A stretch of 64,000 bases of DNA, taken from positions 372,001-436,000 of the forward strand of contig BRXU01000037.1 in NCBI GenBank assembly GCA_030267565.1. Reading direction: 5' to 3'. The notes under the pieces are model-generated. The model was not told where the DNA came from, did not search any database, and saw only the letters and a list, made by a program, of their open reading frames with translations. Made by a program: the position numbers and the translations under genes. Numbering within the stretch: the first letter of the stretch is position 1; each line of letters starts with the position of its first letter. This stretch comes from Pleodorina starrii (Eukaryota; Chlorophyta; Chlorophyceae; Chlamydomonadales; Volvocaceae). Below, piece after piece: positions 43,125-56,300 of this stretch.

Positions 43125-46100
43125 CTATTGGCCCCCCGTCAGGCGCTGCCGCGTCAGAGCGTTCCGCTCCGCCAGCAGCTGAACCAGCGCAGCCTCGGGA
43201 GGTACGGCAGTCGCACCTGGCGGCGGCGGCGGCGGCGCCGCCGCCGACGCCGCGCCGGCGGCCAGCGCCGGAAGCTCCCTGGCGCCCGTCGGCGACGCCG
43301 CGCCGGCGCCGGCGGCGGCGGCGGCGGCGGCGACGCTGGTGCTTGGACGAAGCGGGGAGCCGACGCCGGCGCCAAGGCCCGCCGTCGCCGCCTCCACTGC
43401 CATCCTCGCCGGCGCCGCCGGCAGAAGCTTTCCGGTCGTACTTAGCCGTACGCCACTGGTCAGTGCACGGCTTGCTACCGCATGTCCCAGCTCCGATAGA
43501 CGCCCGGTGCTGCTGGCGGCGGCGGCGGCAGCGGCGGTGGTGCTGCTACTGCCGTTCCCCAGTGAGGCCCCTGAGGTGGGGGGCCTGCCACCGCCGGCGC
43601 CAGCGGCGGCGGCACCACCGGCCCGGCCGGCGGCGGCGGCGGTCCCGCCGTCGAGGTCGCCGGCATCAGAACCCTCGTATGGTGCCGTCATCGTCGCCGC
43701 AGCGCTGCCGCCACCGCCACCGCTATCGCCACCGCCGCTGCCACCGCCACCGCCGCCGCCGTTCAACTGAAGCACATTTCGCAGCTGATCGACCGTCAGC
43801 GTCTTGCTGCTACTGCCGCCACCGCCGCCGCCGCCGCCACTGCCGCTACTACCGCCTCCGCTGGTCTGAGTCCTGGGGACGCTGACTGGCCGTCCGCCAC
43901 CGCCGCCGGCCGTTGGCGGCGGCGGTGGGAGAACTGCCATCAGAACATCATTTGGGACAAAGGGGTTGGCGGCGGCCGCCGCCGCCGCCGCCGCGGCAGC
44001 GGCGGCGGCGCTGCCGCCACCGCCGATCCGCTTTCCGGTCCCTGTGGGCATCAGTGCCCCGGCCGACTGCGCGCGCTGCGCCTGCTGCTGCTGCTGCTGC
44101 CGCCGCGCCCCCGGACCACCCATCCCTGGACCCCGCGCCGCCGTACTTCCCGTACCCGACGCCAGCCCCAGGCCGCTGGTGGTGGCGGGCCGCGCCGCGC
44201 CGCCGCGCGACGGCGCGCTGCGCCCGCCGCCGCCGCCGCCACCCCAGGCAGCGGCCGTGCCGGGCCGCAGGCCCGCCCCCGATGACCCACGGGTCGCTGT
44301 AGCCGTTACGACGACGCCCGACGGCCCGATCTCCGGTTCCAACAGCCGCAGCCGCTCGTGCAGCAACGCGTTCTCCCGCCGCAGCTCCTCCAACTCAATG
44401 AGGGCGGCGGTGGATGCGGTGTAAAGCCCGCCGCCGGCGTCCGCCGCCGCAGCCGCCGGCGGAGACTGCCCCATGGGTCGGCCTTCGGCGCCGGCAGACG
44501 CCCCGACGAGCGCCTCCAGCATCGACAGCCGGTCGCGCGCGCGGGCGTCTTCCGCCGCCAGGGTGTCGTATTCGACGCGGAGGGACTCCAGGGAGGCGCA
44601 AGCGCGCGCGTAGGCGGACCGGAGGCCAGCCAGCGCCGCCGATGAGGCGACTGCCACCCGGCTGGCGTCAATGACGCTTCGAACCAGAACCTCCACATCG
44701 GAGGAGCGAAGCCGGCTGGCGTACAGCGCCTCGTTCTCGCCGTCGAAGCCGGCGGCGGCGGCGGCGGCGGCGGCGGCCGCCGGCGCCGCTGCCGCGGCGG
44801 CGGCGGCGCCTTCGGCGCCGCCGCCGCCCGGCGGCGCCTTCGGCGCCGCCGACGGCGGCTTCGAGATGGCGGCAACGGAGGAGCCGCCGCCGCCGCCGCC
44901 GCCGAAGGCGGCGGCCAGCGACGGCGGCAGGGGCGGCGGAGCCGCCCCTGCGGCTTCGAGCTGTTGTCTGAGGAACGCCACCTCGGCTCGAAGCTCCCGG
45001 ATGATGCGGCTGCGCGGGTCCTCGTTGACCGCCACCTGAGATTGGGGATCGGGCGTTGGGCATATGGCGGCAGAAGATGGAGCTGGAGCGAGAGATCGAG
45101 TCACGAAGCCACGGAAGTTGCACTGTGGTAAGTTTGTGGGCTGGGCAGTGGCGGCGGATGGTGGTTGTGGTGGTTGTGGTGGTGGTGGCGGGCGGATGGT
45201 GGCGGGCGGCACGTGAGCCCCCAGGGAGGCGTGTTGGCCCAAACAACAACGCACTCCCACTCCCACTCCCGGAGAAGCGCCGCGCCGCGCCTTGCCTTCA
45301 GCCCCGGGTCTGTCGGTGAACGCTCGAACGAACGAAGGAACGAATGACCAATCGGTGATTTCGGCGGACGACCGGCCCCGCACTACGCACCGCACTTCGC
45401 CCCGCACTACGCCACGCGCCCCGCACTTCGCCCCCCACGCCCCTCCCGTCCTCTCGCCACCGCCTGCCCAGGGGACGCACACGGACTCCATGACACACGC
45501 ACCGGTACTGCGGTATTACGGTACTACGCTCCCACTAAGCCAGACTATGCCAGACTACGGCAGTGCGCCGACCCGGTAGGTGATCCCCCTGAGCTCACCA
45601 GCCCTATGCCCACCACCACAGTACCACCACAACTGCGCCAACCCGGTCCACACGCTCTTCTCCCGTCCCCTCGGCCCGCGCCCGCGCCCGCGCCTCCCCG
45701 GGGGACGCCCACACGGGGAACAACGGGACCGACAAGCCACAAGGGACGACGGCCCACAACCCCGCTACCCTCCTGACCCGCCTCCGCCTCCGTCTCCGTC
45801 TCCGCTGTGGTATCTTCCTTTTACCCCCCTGACCCACCGACCCACCGACCTGGTTGGTGATCCGCCGGGCTCGTGCCGCGTAGTCCAGCGTGCTTGCGTT
45901 CTCCTCCAGGAAGCGGTCGGCGGGGGAGAGGCAGGCCAGCATCAGCGTCAGCGCGCTGCCGCCCAGCGAGTGCTTCAGCAGGCAGGTCAGCTTGGAGTCG
46001 CGGTAGGGCACGTGAGGGGGGGGCGGGGGCGGAGGCGTCGCCGTCGTTGGGGGCTGCTGTGACTGCTGCTGCTGCTGGTGCGGTGCTGTGGCTGCTGCTG

Positions 46101-49100
46101 CTGCGGAGGCGGAGGCGGCTGCGTCGGTGAGCGCGGTGATGACTTGACGGAGGGTGAAGAGGGACTTGTTGATGGCGACGCTCTCGTCGCGGAGGGCGCC
46201 TGGCGGTGTGGAAAGAGGGGGAGGGGGAGGGGTAATTATAACGGCCCGGTGCGAGGGAACGCAACGCAGTTACCTGGGATATTACCTGAGGATTACCTGA
46301 TATCTCCAGCAGAAATAAAACGAGCGCGAGGGAGGGGGCGAGGTTATCCACGTATAGTGGAAAGAGGGGTACTAAGAGGGGGGGTTGGGGTAGGGCAGGT
46401 CGTGAGCGCATTGGTGTCATTGGTGCGTATGGAAAGGGTGTGTGTGGGGTGTGTGGTGGGGGCGGTGTATGTGTGTGCGTGTGTGTGGGAATGGGCGGTA
46501 ATAAAGACGACGGCTGCAGGACGCTTGTATTGTGTTGTTTATGGGGGGGTACGTCGCTTCCCGTCCCTTCCCTTCCCTTCGGCTCGCTTGCTCTCCACAA
46601 ACCCCCCCCCCTTTACCCCCCCTACCCGCCCCCGCCCCGCTAACGCCGTCTCCGTCTCCGCTGCGGTATCTTCTTTTTACCACCCAGCCACCCACCCCAA
46701 ACCCCACCCAACCCTCAACCCCCAGCCCCAAGCCGCCAGCCCCACCTTCAGTGGCCCCAGTCAGCGCCGCCCGCTCGCTGCCCGCCAGATCCACCAGTGT
46801 CAGCCTGGCCGCCCGGGTCTCCAGCGGGGAGGCCAGCGGGGCGGAGGAGACGTGCAGCGTGAAGATGCAGTGGGAGCGACTGGAGGCGGCGTTGAGGCGA
46901 TGGGAGGACATGACCTGGAGTGTATAAAGAAATAAAATCGCAGCGGGGGGGAGGTTCAGGGAGTGATCTGCTCCATTATATAACGAGAGTCATGTGGGGG
47001 GCGGGGCAGGGCATGAGGCCTTACATGTGTACGAGCCAAAAACTGGCTGGTAACATGTGTCCCCCACACACAACGGTTATCCGGTAGGGGGTTGGGGGGT
47101 GATAACTGTTAAGGGGCCGGCCGGATGGCGCGCGGGATATGGGTTGCGGGGGCGGGTGGGCGCAGGCGGGAAGGAGGGAGGGAGGGGAGGGGTGAGCTGA
47201 CCCACGGGTCGGGTCGAGGCAATGCGAAAGGAGACGGGAATCGCAGGCAAGTCACCGCGTGCAAAAGGCAAGAGGAAGCATGCCGGTAGGGGGGATAGTT
47301 TCAACAGCCGTTGCTCCTCGGCAGGGGGAAGGGAGGGAGTTGAGGGGAGCTGGTTCCTGGAGGGGAATCCTTGCGGCAATCTGACTGGTGGCGCTCTTAG
47401 GGTCGGTGGACCCACGGGTCGGTACCCGTAAAGTCTTCCCCCCAAACCACGTCCACCACCACCACCACCACCACCACCACCACCACTCTGGCGGCTAGCG
47501 CCGTCCCCCTCGCTTCGCTTGCGGTACCTCTTTCTTCTCACCACAACTCAGGTATCAGTCGTGAAGCGCCTGGCGAACCCTTGTTCTGATCGGCGCAGAG
47601 TGAAAGCGCGTGCGGGGCCCTTTCCGAGTGCGAGATAGCCGAGATACCGTATACAGTAACCTCAAGTAAGTAGCACGTGGAGCCAGTGGCACACGAATCC
47701 CTGGATCCAGATTCCATGGAACCATGAAATTATGGATCCACGGATTACCATTGACGTGTTTCGCACAGGCCGGAGGTAGAGCCCGAAGGACCGGCCCGCA
47801 CCGCACCGCACGGCACCGCGCGCACACGCGGGCTCTGCAGTGCGGTGCAGACGCTGCAGTGCGGCGCCCACGAGATGCGCACCTTGTTAGCCACCCCCGA
47901 CTGGAAGGCGCCGATGGCCTCCTCCGCACTCTCCACCTCGGGCTGTGACGGGGGGCCGATGAGGCGAGGCCAGGCGAGGCCAGGCGAGGGAAGGGGAGGG
48001 GAGGGGAGGGGAGGGGAGCGATCAGAGGTGGGCGAGAGACGAGGCGAGGAGAGGCGAGACGGGCCGAGGGGGGCCCGGGCACAGGAGGAGGTCGAGGAGG
48101 AGGAGGAGGCCACACCCACCCCACCCCACCCACCCACCCCCACCCACCCACCATGAACAGGTTCTCCAAGTAAAAGCCCTCCTGCGACCAGCGCATCCGC
48201 AGCGGCCCGCCCGCAGAGCCGCCACCGCCCCCAGTTCCAGGTCCAGGGCGACGCGGGCCTCCGGGCCCTCCCGGTAGGGCTCCCAGGCTGGCCGGGTTCA
48301 GCAGGTCGTACACCTGCTCCCGATAGATCTGTACGAACGAACACCTGTACGGCACATGGGCCATGGACAGCGCCAACAATCGTGGACATATCAACAAACA
48401 AACTTGGATCTAGATCTTCGCCAGGTGGTGATGCCGATCTCCACCTTCCCCTAACCCCCAGGCTGCCGGGCACACCAAGCCGGTAAGGGTTTTAGGGTCG
48501 ATCGTTTGGTGTGCGCGGGCGGGCGGGCCCGGCCTAGCCGTGCCGCGCAAGCATACCCCGGCAGATACCGCACCTGATCTGGTACCGCCGGCTTCGGTCC
48601 CTCGCGGCCGCCGCAAACAGCTCCCGCACCGACCGCGGAGTGAGGCCCAACTGTTCGTCGGGAGTTGCCGCAAAGTCCGCCTGCGGCGCCGCAGCCGCGC
48701 GCGCCGCGCCGCTGCGCCCGCCGGCGCTGCCCGCCGCCGCCGCGGGCTTGCCGGCCCCGGCCGACCCATGGGCCACATAGCGATAGCCCTCCATGGTGAA
48801 CGTCTTGCCCGAGCCTGCGCAGATCCAGTGCCGTACCACGACAAGCGAACAATACCAGGAAGCACTCGGACAGGTCGCAAGTGGTGGCAACAGCGGTCGG
48901 TTTGAAATGAAATGAAACAGCGTAAAATTCCGACGCGTTTGGCCCTAACAGCGCATATCCACGAACCCAGATGCGGCTCCTTTCCCTTTCCCACACGTGC
49001 TTACCGGGTATGGGATCAGCGCTATGTGCGGCAGCTTGAAGTACAACGGTAAACCGAAACGCAACCACCGCAACCGAATAACGACCTACCCGTCTGGCCG

Positions 49101-49631
49101 TACGCAAAGATGGTTGCATGGTATCCGTCCGCCACGGCCGCGACCATGTCCGCCACGCCCACTCTGGCGTACAAGTCGTACTGTACCGCAAGCGTGGTCA
49201 CACGGTTTTAAGGAGGCGGCGCAAAACAAAACAACACGGCTTTTGAGTTGTGGGAGTGCGCCACGGCGATTAGCCTCTTGACATAGTAACAGAACGCAAA
49301 GCGGGTTTGACTGGCCGGAAAATCACGCCCAGAGAATCATATGCCCAGAGGCAGGCGTGCTGGGAGGAAGTGGCGTACAGGAGGGGAGAGGAGGGGGAGT
49401 CTTCGGAGGGCGTCTTGACTCGCGGCTCACCTGCGACACCTCCGGGCCGAACACTTGGTCAAACGTGTAGCGCCGCGCCGTACGCCGGTCGCTGCCGCTG
49501 CCCAGCAGCACCTCGTTGGGCCGACCGGAATCAAGTTGGAGGAGGGAATGGTCTGTGGCGCCATCGTTGGGGAGCAGGGGCCTCACGCGGACCGCGACTC
49601 GAATCGATTTGGTCTGCCCGGAGGCGTCCAT
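43125..49631 (-). CDS. Kinesin motor protein, 8 exons
   Basis: Microtubule motor. Exons (minus): 49,431-49,631; 49,090-49,180; 48,574-48,814; 48,152-48,344; 47,883-47,942; 46,746-46,914; 45,850-46,199; 43,125-45,035. All junctions are GT-AG, phases agree and the sum is 3,216 nt (1,071 residues). The motor domain lies at the N-terminus: [11 protein letters not shown] (9-19), P-loop GQTGSGKT (95-102), [14 protein letters not shown], switch I NAASSRSH (270-277), switch II DLAGSE (304-309), INKSL (328-332), [17 protein letters not shown]. It is followed by the neck [16 protein letters not shown] (from about 439), reminiscent of kinesin-3. The motor loops hold Gly/Ala/Gln-rich inserts. The C-terminal 620 residues alternate short coiled-coil segments ([29 protein letters not shown]) with Gly/Ser/Ala/Pro tracts; no FHA, PH or other cargo domain is recognisable. 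The last exon may hide further introns. Confidence 0.85.
45786..45824 (-). repeat. Intron-block I copy (kinesin intron 7)
   Basis: On the minus strand starts GTAAAAGGAAGATACC then CAGCGGAGACGGAG, about 25 nt after the splice donor. Confidence 0.7.
46231..46289 (+). repeat. Intron-block II copy (kinesin intron 6)
   Basis: GGTAATTATAACGGCCCGG, GCGAGGGAAC, CAACGCAGTTACCTG, GATATTACCTGA; nearly identical to 56,732-56,790 in the glycosidase gene. Confidence 0.8.
46638..46680 (-). repeat. Intron-block I copy (kinesin intron 6)
   Basis: Minus strand GTAAAAAGAAGATACCGCAG then CGGAGACGGAGACGGCGTTA; the fullest copy of the block. Confidence 0.8.
46922..46990 (+). repeat. Intron-block I-like start plus block III (kinesin intron 5)
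   Basis: GTATAAAGAAATAAAATCGC, AGCGG, then TCAGGGAGTGATCTGCTCC and TTATATAAC. The second part is found inverted at 56,252-56,285. Confidence 0.7.
47492..47541 (-). repeat. Divergent intron-block I copy (kinesin intron 5)
   Basis: Minus strand GTGAGAAGAAAGAGGTACCG, CAAGCG, GACGGCGCTAGC. Adjacent to a (CAC)n run at about 47,452-47,484. Confidence 0.5.
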
Positions 49632-50093
49632 GGCCAGGCGTCCAGCACCCGCATCGCTGGCCCCAACGAGAGGTTGAGACCAGTTTTGGGGTATTATAAC
49701 ATGCTATAAATTTCGTTGGATAGCTGTGAAGGCTTTCATGCCACGCGTATGCATTGCATGTTGCGGGCTTTTCACGCACAAAGATATTTATGGTTTGAAC
49801 GACAACCTGTTGGGATATCGACACCGACAGCGGTCCAATAATGCATTCCCATACTTGTTTCTTGGTTCTTGCTGTCGTTCCAAACTAAAGGTTCGTACAG
49901 TCGGAAGAGAAGCTCGAAGCACAAGCATGCAAAACTTTCTTGAAAGCTTTCTGGCAGCATATCTTTGTAAACTGTTGTTAGACAGCGGTGATAATTTCAT
50001 TCCAAAGCCAAAGTCCAGCTTGTTGCCACAGGCGGATGTTGCATTGAGGACCCTGAGCCTGCGGGCGGCCTTCGGGCCGGCGGCTCCCACAGC
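49632..50093. promoter_or_regulatory. Bidirectional promoter region, kinesin / glycosidase
   Basis: 462 bp separate the two divergent start codons. AT-rich patch ATTATAACATGCTATAAATT at about 49,692-49,711 offers TATA-like sequences, about 65-80 nt from the kinesin ATG. No other motif is assigned. Confidence 0.45.
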
Positions 50094-53000
50094 ATGGGTC
50101 TCAAAAAGACTGGTGCCGGTGGTACCTCCGGCGTCGGCCCCGGCTTCGCGACCTCCTCCTCGACATCGCGTCATTCAACCCGCAACCAGCAGGTGCCCAA
50201 GCAGCGAGGCCATGACCGTCCGCAATCTCCATCAACGCCTGCTCGACCGCATCGCACCCACCGCCTGGGCCACTCAAATGCGCTGAAGCTCCTGGCCATC
50301 TTGGTCGTATTTGCGGCAATGGCGCAGCTGCTGGGCGTGGGATCCATCCTACGACGTGCGCTGCTGTCGCGCTGCACCGCTTATACTCACGACAGCCACG
50401 CCATGAGCAGTAGCAGCAGCGACGCCGGCAGTACCAGCGACACCGGCGGCAGCGGCAGCAGCAGTATCGCTGCGGGCGGACACCACGGCGCCGGGCTATG
50501 GGAGCAGCTCTGCGGGCGGGAGGCCGCCGCCGCCACCGCCACCGCTGCCGGCGGAGGATCGTTCAAGTCTGACGTGTCGGCGACATCCGCTGCCAACACC
50601 GGCGCCAGCACCGCGGCCCTCAGCAGTAGTGGCGGCATCAGTGACGGCGGCGGCGGCGGCGGTCTCGTTGCCGGCGGAGGATCGTTCAAGTCTGACGTGT
50701 CGGCGACATCCGCTGCCAACACCGGCGCCAGCACCGCGGCCCTCAGCAGTAGTGGCGGCATCAGTGACGGCGGCGGCGGCGGCGGTCTCGTTGGGGCTGC
50801 GGAGAGGATCCGGGCTTTCGAGGCGGCGGCGGCGGCGGCGCTGGCGGCGGCGTCGTCGTACCACCCAGCGGAGTGGCCCCGGGTGTACGGCGGGCTGGCG
50901 GAGCCGCACAGCCGCATCCTCAAGCGCTGCACGGGTGAGCCCGAGGCCGGGGGGCTGGGTAATTTCGGGCGGCTGGGACGAGCGGAAGGGCCTTGGGACG
51001 AGCATGGACGAGCGAAGGGACGAGCAGCGATAACAAAGAACACATTCTGTCTGACCTGGCCACTCTTTGGGGGCCGCCCAGACCAGACCAGACCAGACCA
51101 GCACATCCTCGCACGTCCTGGGAGGGCTGTCCTATGGCCCCATAAGTTGTCCCCTCATCTCACCTCACCTCACCTCACCTCACCTCACCAGGCAGCCTCT
51201 TCTCCCCCCCGCTGGGCCCCGGATCGCGGCCCGGTGAGGGCCTCGTGGGCGTGTGGCTGCCGCAGCGCTTCCATCTGGCCTTCTGTGACCCGCTGACGGG
51301 CAGCAGCGCCACACTGAGGATGAAGCCCGTGTCAGAGGACGCAGCAACAGGGGAAGCAGGGGCAGGGTCAGCAGCGGCAGGGTCAGCAGGGGCAGGGGCA
51401 GCAGGGTCAAGGACAGGGTCAAGGGCAGGGGCAGCAGGGGCAGCCGACAAGGTGGCGGCAGTCGGCAGCAGGGCGACCGGAAGTACGGCAGCAGGGGCGA
51501 CCGGAAGTACGGCAGCAGGGGCGTTGGCGCACACCATTGAGCTGGCGACCTCCCGGGCGCTGGTGGCGGATGGAGGTGGGTGTGTGTGTGCGTGTATGTG
51601 TGTGTGTGCGCGTGTGTGTGTGTGTATGTGTGTGTGTATTTGTGTATTTGTGTGTGTGTTTGTGTGTGCGTGTGCGTGTGTGTGTCGTTACAGTATCTGA
51701 CCGGGCCCTGACGCTGGCCAGGGGCTGCTAACCCAGCCCCGACGGAAAGACCGCCTAAGCACTCTCCCCCTTGCGGTGGGAGAAGGGCGTGAGGGGCCGC
51801 TACCCCCTCCTGCTCGACGCAGAGCTGGCTGCGTCGTATACCCCATATACGGGTGTACGGCGCAGCGGCTCCCCAAAAGCTTGAGCTCACAGCCTGCCTT
51901 ATACGGCAGCTGGGCCCTTCGTCCGCACAAACAGCAGTCGCGCCGGCGCACTACGCGGCGCCCGCGCTGTCCTGCCCGCCCTGAAGTCCTTGCAGCGCCG
52001 GGGCGCCCGGCCGGCCTGCTACCGGCTGGCGGTGCTCCTCTAGGCGCGAAAACAAAGCGCTGAGAACCTGCCCCGAGCTTGGTCCGGCTCGTGGGCGGTC
52101 AGCACCAAAGGAGAACCCAAGACAGCGCGCGCCCTACCCCTGCTACTACTCCTACTACGACGGCCCCGGAGAGGCCGGGGGGTGGCCCCTAGAGGCCGAG
52201 CTCCAGAGCGCCGCTTGGCCTCGACGCGGCAGGAGGTCGGGAGCGGGCCTTGCGGCAGCGGGCTAGGTGACGGAGCTATAGTTCGCACTAGGCGGCACCT
52301 CGCCAACTCTCCTCACTCTCGCTAAACCCGCTCCCTAAAGCCTCCCTTGCCTACAAAAGGCAGCCTGCGGCGGTCTCTGCACCCTAAGTCCTCTCGGACC
52401 CGAAGGACCCCCCCCCTCCTCCTCCCCTCCTCTCACGCCTCCCTGCCTCGACGCCCTAAGTTCCCTCCCTCACCCCTAAAGCCCCTTCATCCCCTCACTC
52501 CACTTCCCCTCCCCCTCCCTCCATACCCATCCCTGCGTGCTGCACACACTGAAAGTGGCCGTTGACCACCGCCAGGATGGGGTGGTCAGGCCCTACCCCC
52601 TCCCATCCCCGCCTTGGCACGTCTAGCTTTGCAAACCCTCGCACACGCTGCCAAAATTCTAGCGCTGCGCGCGCCTTGGCCACCTCGACTGGGTCTGGGG
52701 CATCCGGGGCGGTGGGCGAGTTCCTGACTGCCCACAGCCCCACGCGCGCCCGTTCCATGGCCGTGAGCGCCGCCAGGCAGATCACGTCCCACACGCACTG
52801 CTGCACGCCTGGCGGTGGCTCCGCCAGCCACACGTTCGCCCGGGTGATGGGCCCGGGCACGTGGGCGGCGATCTGCTGTACCACCGTTTGCGCCACCGGG
52901 CACTCCCAGAAGTGGTGTGCGCGCGGCGAGCATGCGTGTGGGCCGGCTCCCCCGTACGCGCCGCACTTGCATTGTTCTGGTGCCGCTCCCCTTATGTGGC

Positions 53001-53248
53001 TGTTGCCGGGAAGCGGCACGCCGTCCTGTGCCAACCGCCAGAGCGTCTCAAAGTGTTCGCGCTCCCATTTGATGGGCCACATTCGCCGGAGCATTGCCAG
53101 TACGCCTGCTGCTGGCGCCACTTCGGCGGCGGCTGGCTGATGTCCCGGCGGGTGGGCTCCTGCTGCCGCTGCCGCCGCTGCGGGCTGCTCCCGGGCTTCC
53201 CGCTCGTAGGCTGCGTGTGTGTGTGTATGTGTGTAGGCTGTGTGTGTG

Positions 53249-53338
<90 letters not shown>

Positions 53339-56300
53339 GAAGGGGGAGGGGGAGAGTTGAGGCGGTGGGGGAGTGAGGCGGTAGCGGCTTTGGGCTTTGC
53401 GCGGCGACGAGGTCCTCGGATGGCCCCCAGGGGAATGAGAACGGAGAAGGGGAGGGGGGCCCTCCCCGGACCCGGCAGGCTTCGCCGTGCAACCCCGGCT
53501 TAGTCCCAATCTCCCTTCCGAAGGCATCAAGTGTTGGCCTCGGGGCTTTCCTCTATCTCCCTCTCCCCCCTTTGCGACCCTCCTCCCCCCCCCCGACCCC
53601 ATCCACATCGGTCTTTCGACTCCCTGGCCTGTCAGCGAGTGCCGCATGCTACTTACATCCCGCCCTCCCACCACCAACCCCTCCCTCGCTCCCTGGCTCC
53701 CTCCTGCGCACCTGCCTCCGCCTTGTGCCTCTCTGCCACAACCTCCCTCGCCCTTTTTTTATTACCTCCCCCCCCTAACCCCTATACATGGATAACGCGC
53801 CCCCCCCCTATACGTGGCGAAACCCTCCCCCCTTCACCCCCCTCCATTCCACCCCCTTCATTCCACCCCCCTCCATTCCACCCCCTTCAGGCTCCGTCCG
53901 AATCGCCTGGTCCAATGGATCCGCTCTGTTGGCGGATGGAGTGCTGGCGGTGCTGGAGGGGGGCACTCCCTGCGGCAACCCAGGAAAACCAACCGCCACA
54001 ACAACCGCCACAACAACCGCCACAACCGTCGTTTCCTGCGTGACGGTGGGCCGCGGCGGCATCGGCGGCAGCCGCCGCCTGGCCTGGCTGGGTCGCGAGG
54101 GCGCCGGAGACGGCGACGGCGAGGGCGAGAGCGGTGGTGGCGGCGGTGGTCGGCGAGGCGGTCCTGCCGCAGGGGGCCGGAAGAAGGAGGAGGGGGAGGA
54201 CGGGGAGGGGGAGGACGGGGAGGGGGAGGAGGTGGTGGTGGCAGCTAGTGCCCCTACGCTGGTGTTGGCTGCTGCAGAGGATCGGTTGGTGCTGATACTC
54301 GTGGAGGAGGGCGGGGACCTGGCGGTGAGGGCGGACTGGGGGGTGGGGGGGTGAGGGCGGACTGGGGGGGGGTGCGGGGTTGCGGGGGGGGGTGGGGTGA
54401 GGGCGGACTGGGGGGGTGAGGGCGGGGGCCGGCTGAGGACCCTCCGGAGGGCCTCAGGAAGGGGCCGGCGGAGGGAGGGGGGGAGGGGTCGGGCCGCAGA
54501 CCCAGCTTTACGTAGCCCTCCTTACAACCAGCCTTCGGGTCCCTCCCCGGCGGCCCCAGCCCCCCCTTGTGGTGCCCGTAACGTAACGTAACGTAACGCG
54601 GTCCATGTGATCTGTACCTGCGCTCGCTGTCTGTTAACGCGCAGTAGTCGGCAGTAGTTCGATAGCAGTTCGACAGGAGTCGCCGCGAATCGTTTGGTCG
54701 TTCGTTGCAGCGCTGAGTACACGCAGCACCCTCACACGCCTCCGCACCCACCCCTGACGCTGCTCTCTCGCCCCCCCCCTCTCCCTCTCAGGCCGCCGCC
54801 CGGTCGGCTTCCAGGCTGGTGGCTTCGGTTGACGTCTTTACTCGGCGGTTGGAGGCGGCGGTTGTGGCGTCGTACGAGGCGCTGCGGACGGTGCCGTACG
54901 CTATCGGGCTGCCGACGAACGCGCCGGCGGAGGACAAGAGGTGCGGGTGTCCGCGTGTGTGTGTGTGTGTGAATGCCACGTGCATGTCGCATGTTGTGTT
55001 GGGCCGTCCTATGTTCGGGTCGCCTGCGCCTGCACGTGCGCCTGCGCGTATGCATGCATGCACGCATGTGTGTGTGCGCGCGTATGCATGCATGCATGCA
55101 CGCATGTGTGTGTGTGTGTTTTGCCACGTGAGGTGTGGCAGTCCAGGAACGATCTAATGAATGGTTTGGGTGGACTGAACGCATCGTCGATGCGGCATCT
55201 CCTCCGCCTCCCATCCAACCCAACCGACCCACGGGTCATTCCGCCCCGCCCCGATCCCTCCCCTTCCCTCCCTCCCCTCCCCTCCCCTCCCTTCCCTTCC
55301 CTTCCCTCCCCCCCCCCTTACCCCTCCCCCTCACCCCCCCCCCTCTCGCGCCCTGCTCGTCCAAGCCTGCCCCCAGGCTGTCCCGCAAGCTGTACGACAT
55401 TATGTCCCTGAACACCGGCCCCGGCTGGTCCACCCCCGACCGCACCCCCCACGGTTGGCAGTGGATGTGGGACAGCTGCTTCCATGCGCTGGGGATGAAC
55501 CCCATTGACCACACCGCGGCATGGGAGCAACTGAAAGTGGGTGGGGGGGACTGGGGGGGGGAGGAGCAACGTAGGGGGCGGGAGGGAGGGGCGGGTGGGT
55601 GGCGGAGGGGCGGGTGGCGGAGTGGGAAGTAAATAAAAAAGATCGCAGCGGAGAAGGAGACGGCGTTAGCGAACGGACCCAGAACCCAGCAATACTTACC
55701 GAACAAGAGGAGCAGCGGTGAGAGGGGATGAAGAGGGTCGAGGCGGTGCGTGGTGGTGGTGGTGGTGGTGGTGGTGGCAGGGGGGGGTAGAAAATGATAC
55801 CGCAGCGGAGACGAAGACGCAGGGGGGGGGAGGGGGGGCCAACACTGCACACAGGAAGAAAACCAGTTGGGAAGGGCACATACTGGGCTCGCGACATTGC
55901 CGTACTGAGCCACCACACGCTGTGCCGTACTGCGCAGCGGCGGCCAAGATCCGGGTACCGGGTTGGGGAGGCCGGCGTGTAGGCCTCAAGGGGTGGGGTG
56001 GGGGGTGGCCCACCCAGCCGGTCGCCTCGCCCTGTTGCGAGTGAGAGTGAGGCACTGCCCCCTCGTGGCGGCCACCCCCCGTCCCTCGGCTCGGCTCCGC
56101 TCCACACGCCCTCCTGCCCCTCCTGCCCCTCCTCACTCTTTCCCTCCTCCTCCTCCTCCTCCTCCTCCTCCTCCTACGTCTCAACCTGCTCCCTCTTCTG
56201 CCCTCCTCCCCCCCCACACACAAACACACACGCGTTCCCCGCCCCCTTACTCATTGTTATATAAAGGAGCATATCACTCCCTGACCACCCCCCACACCCC

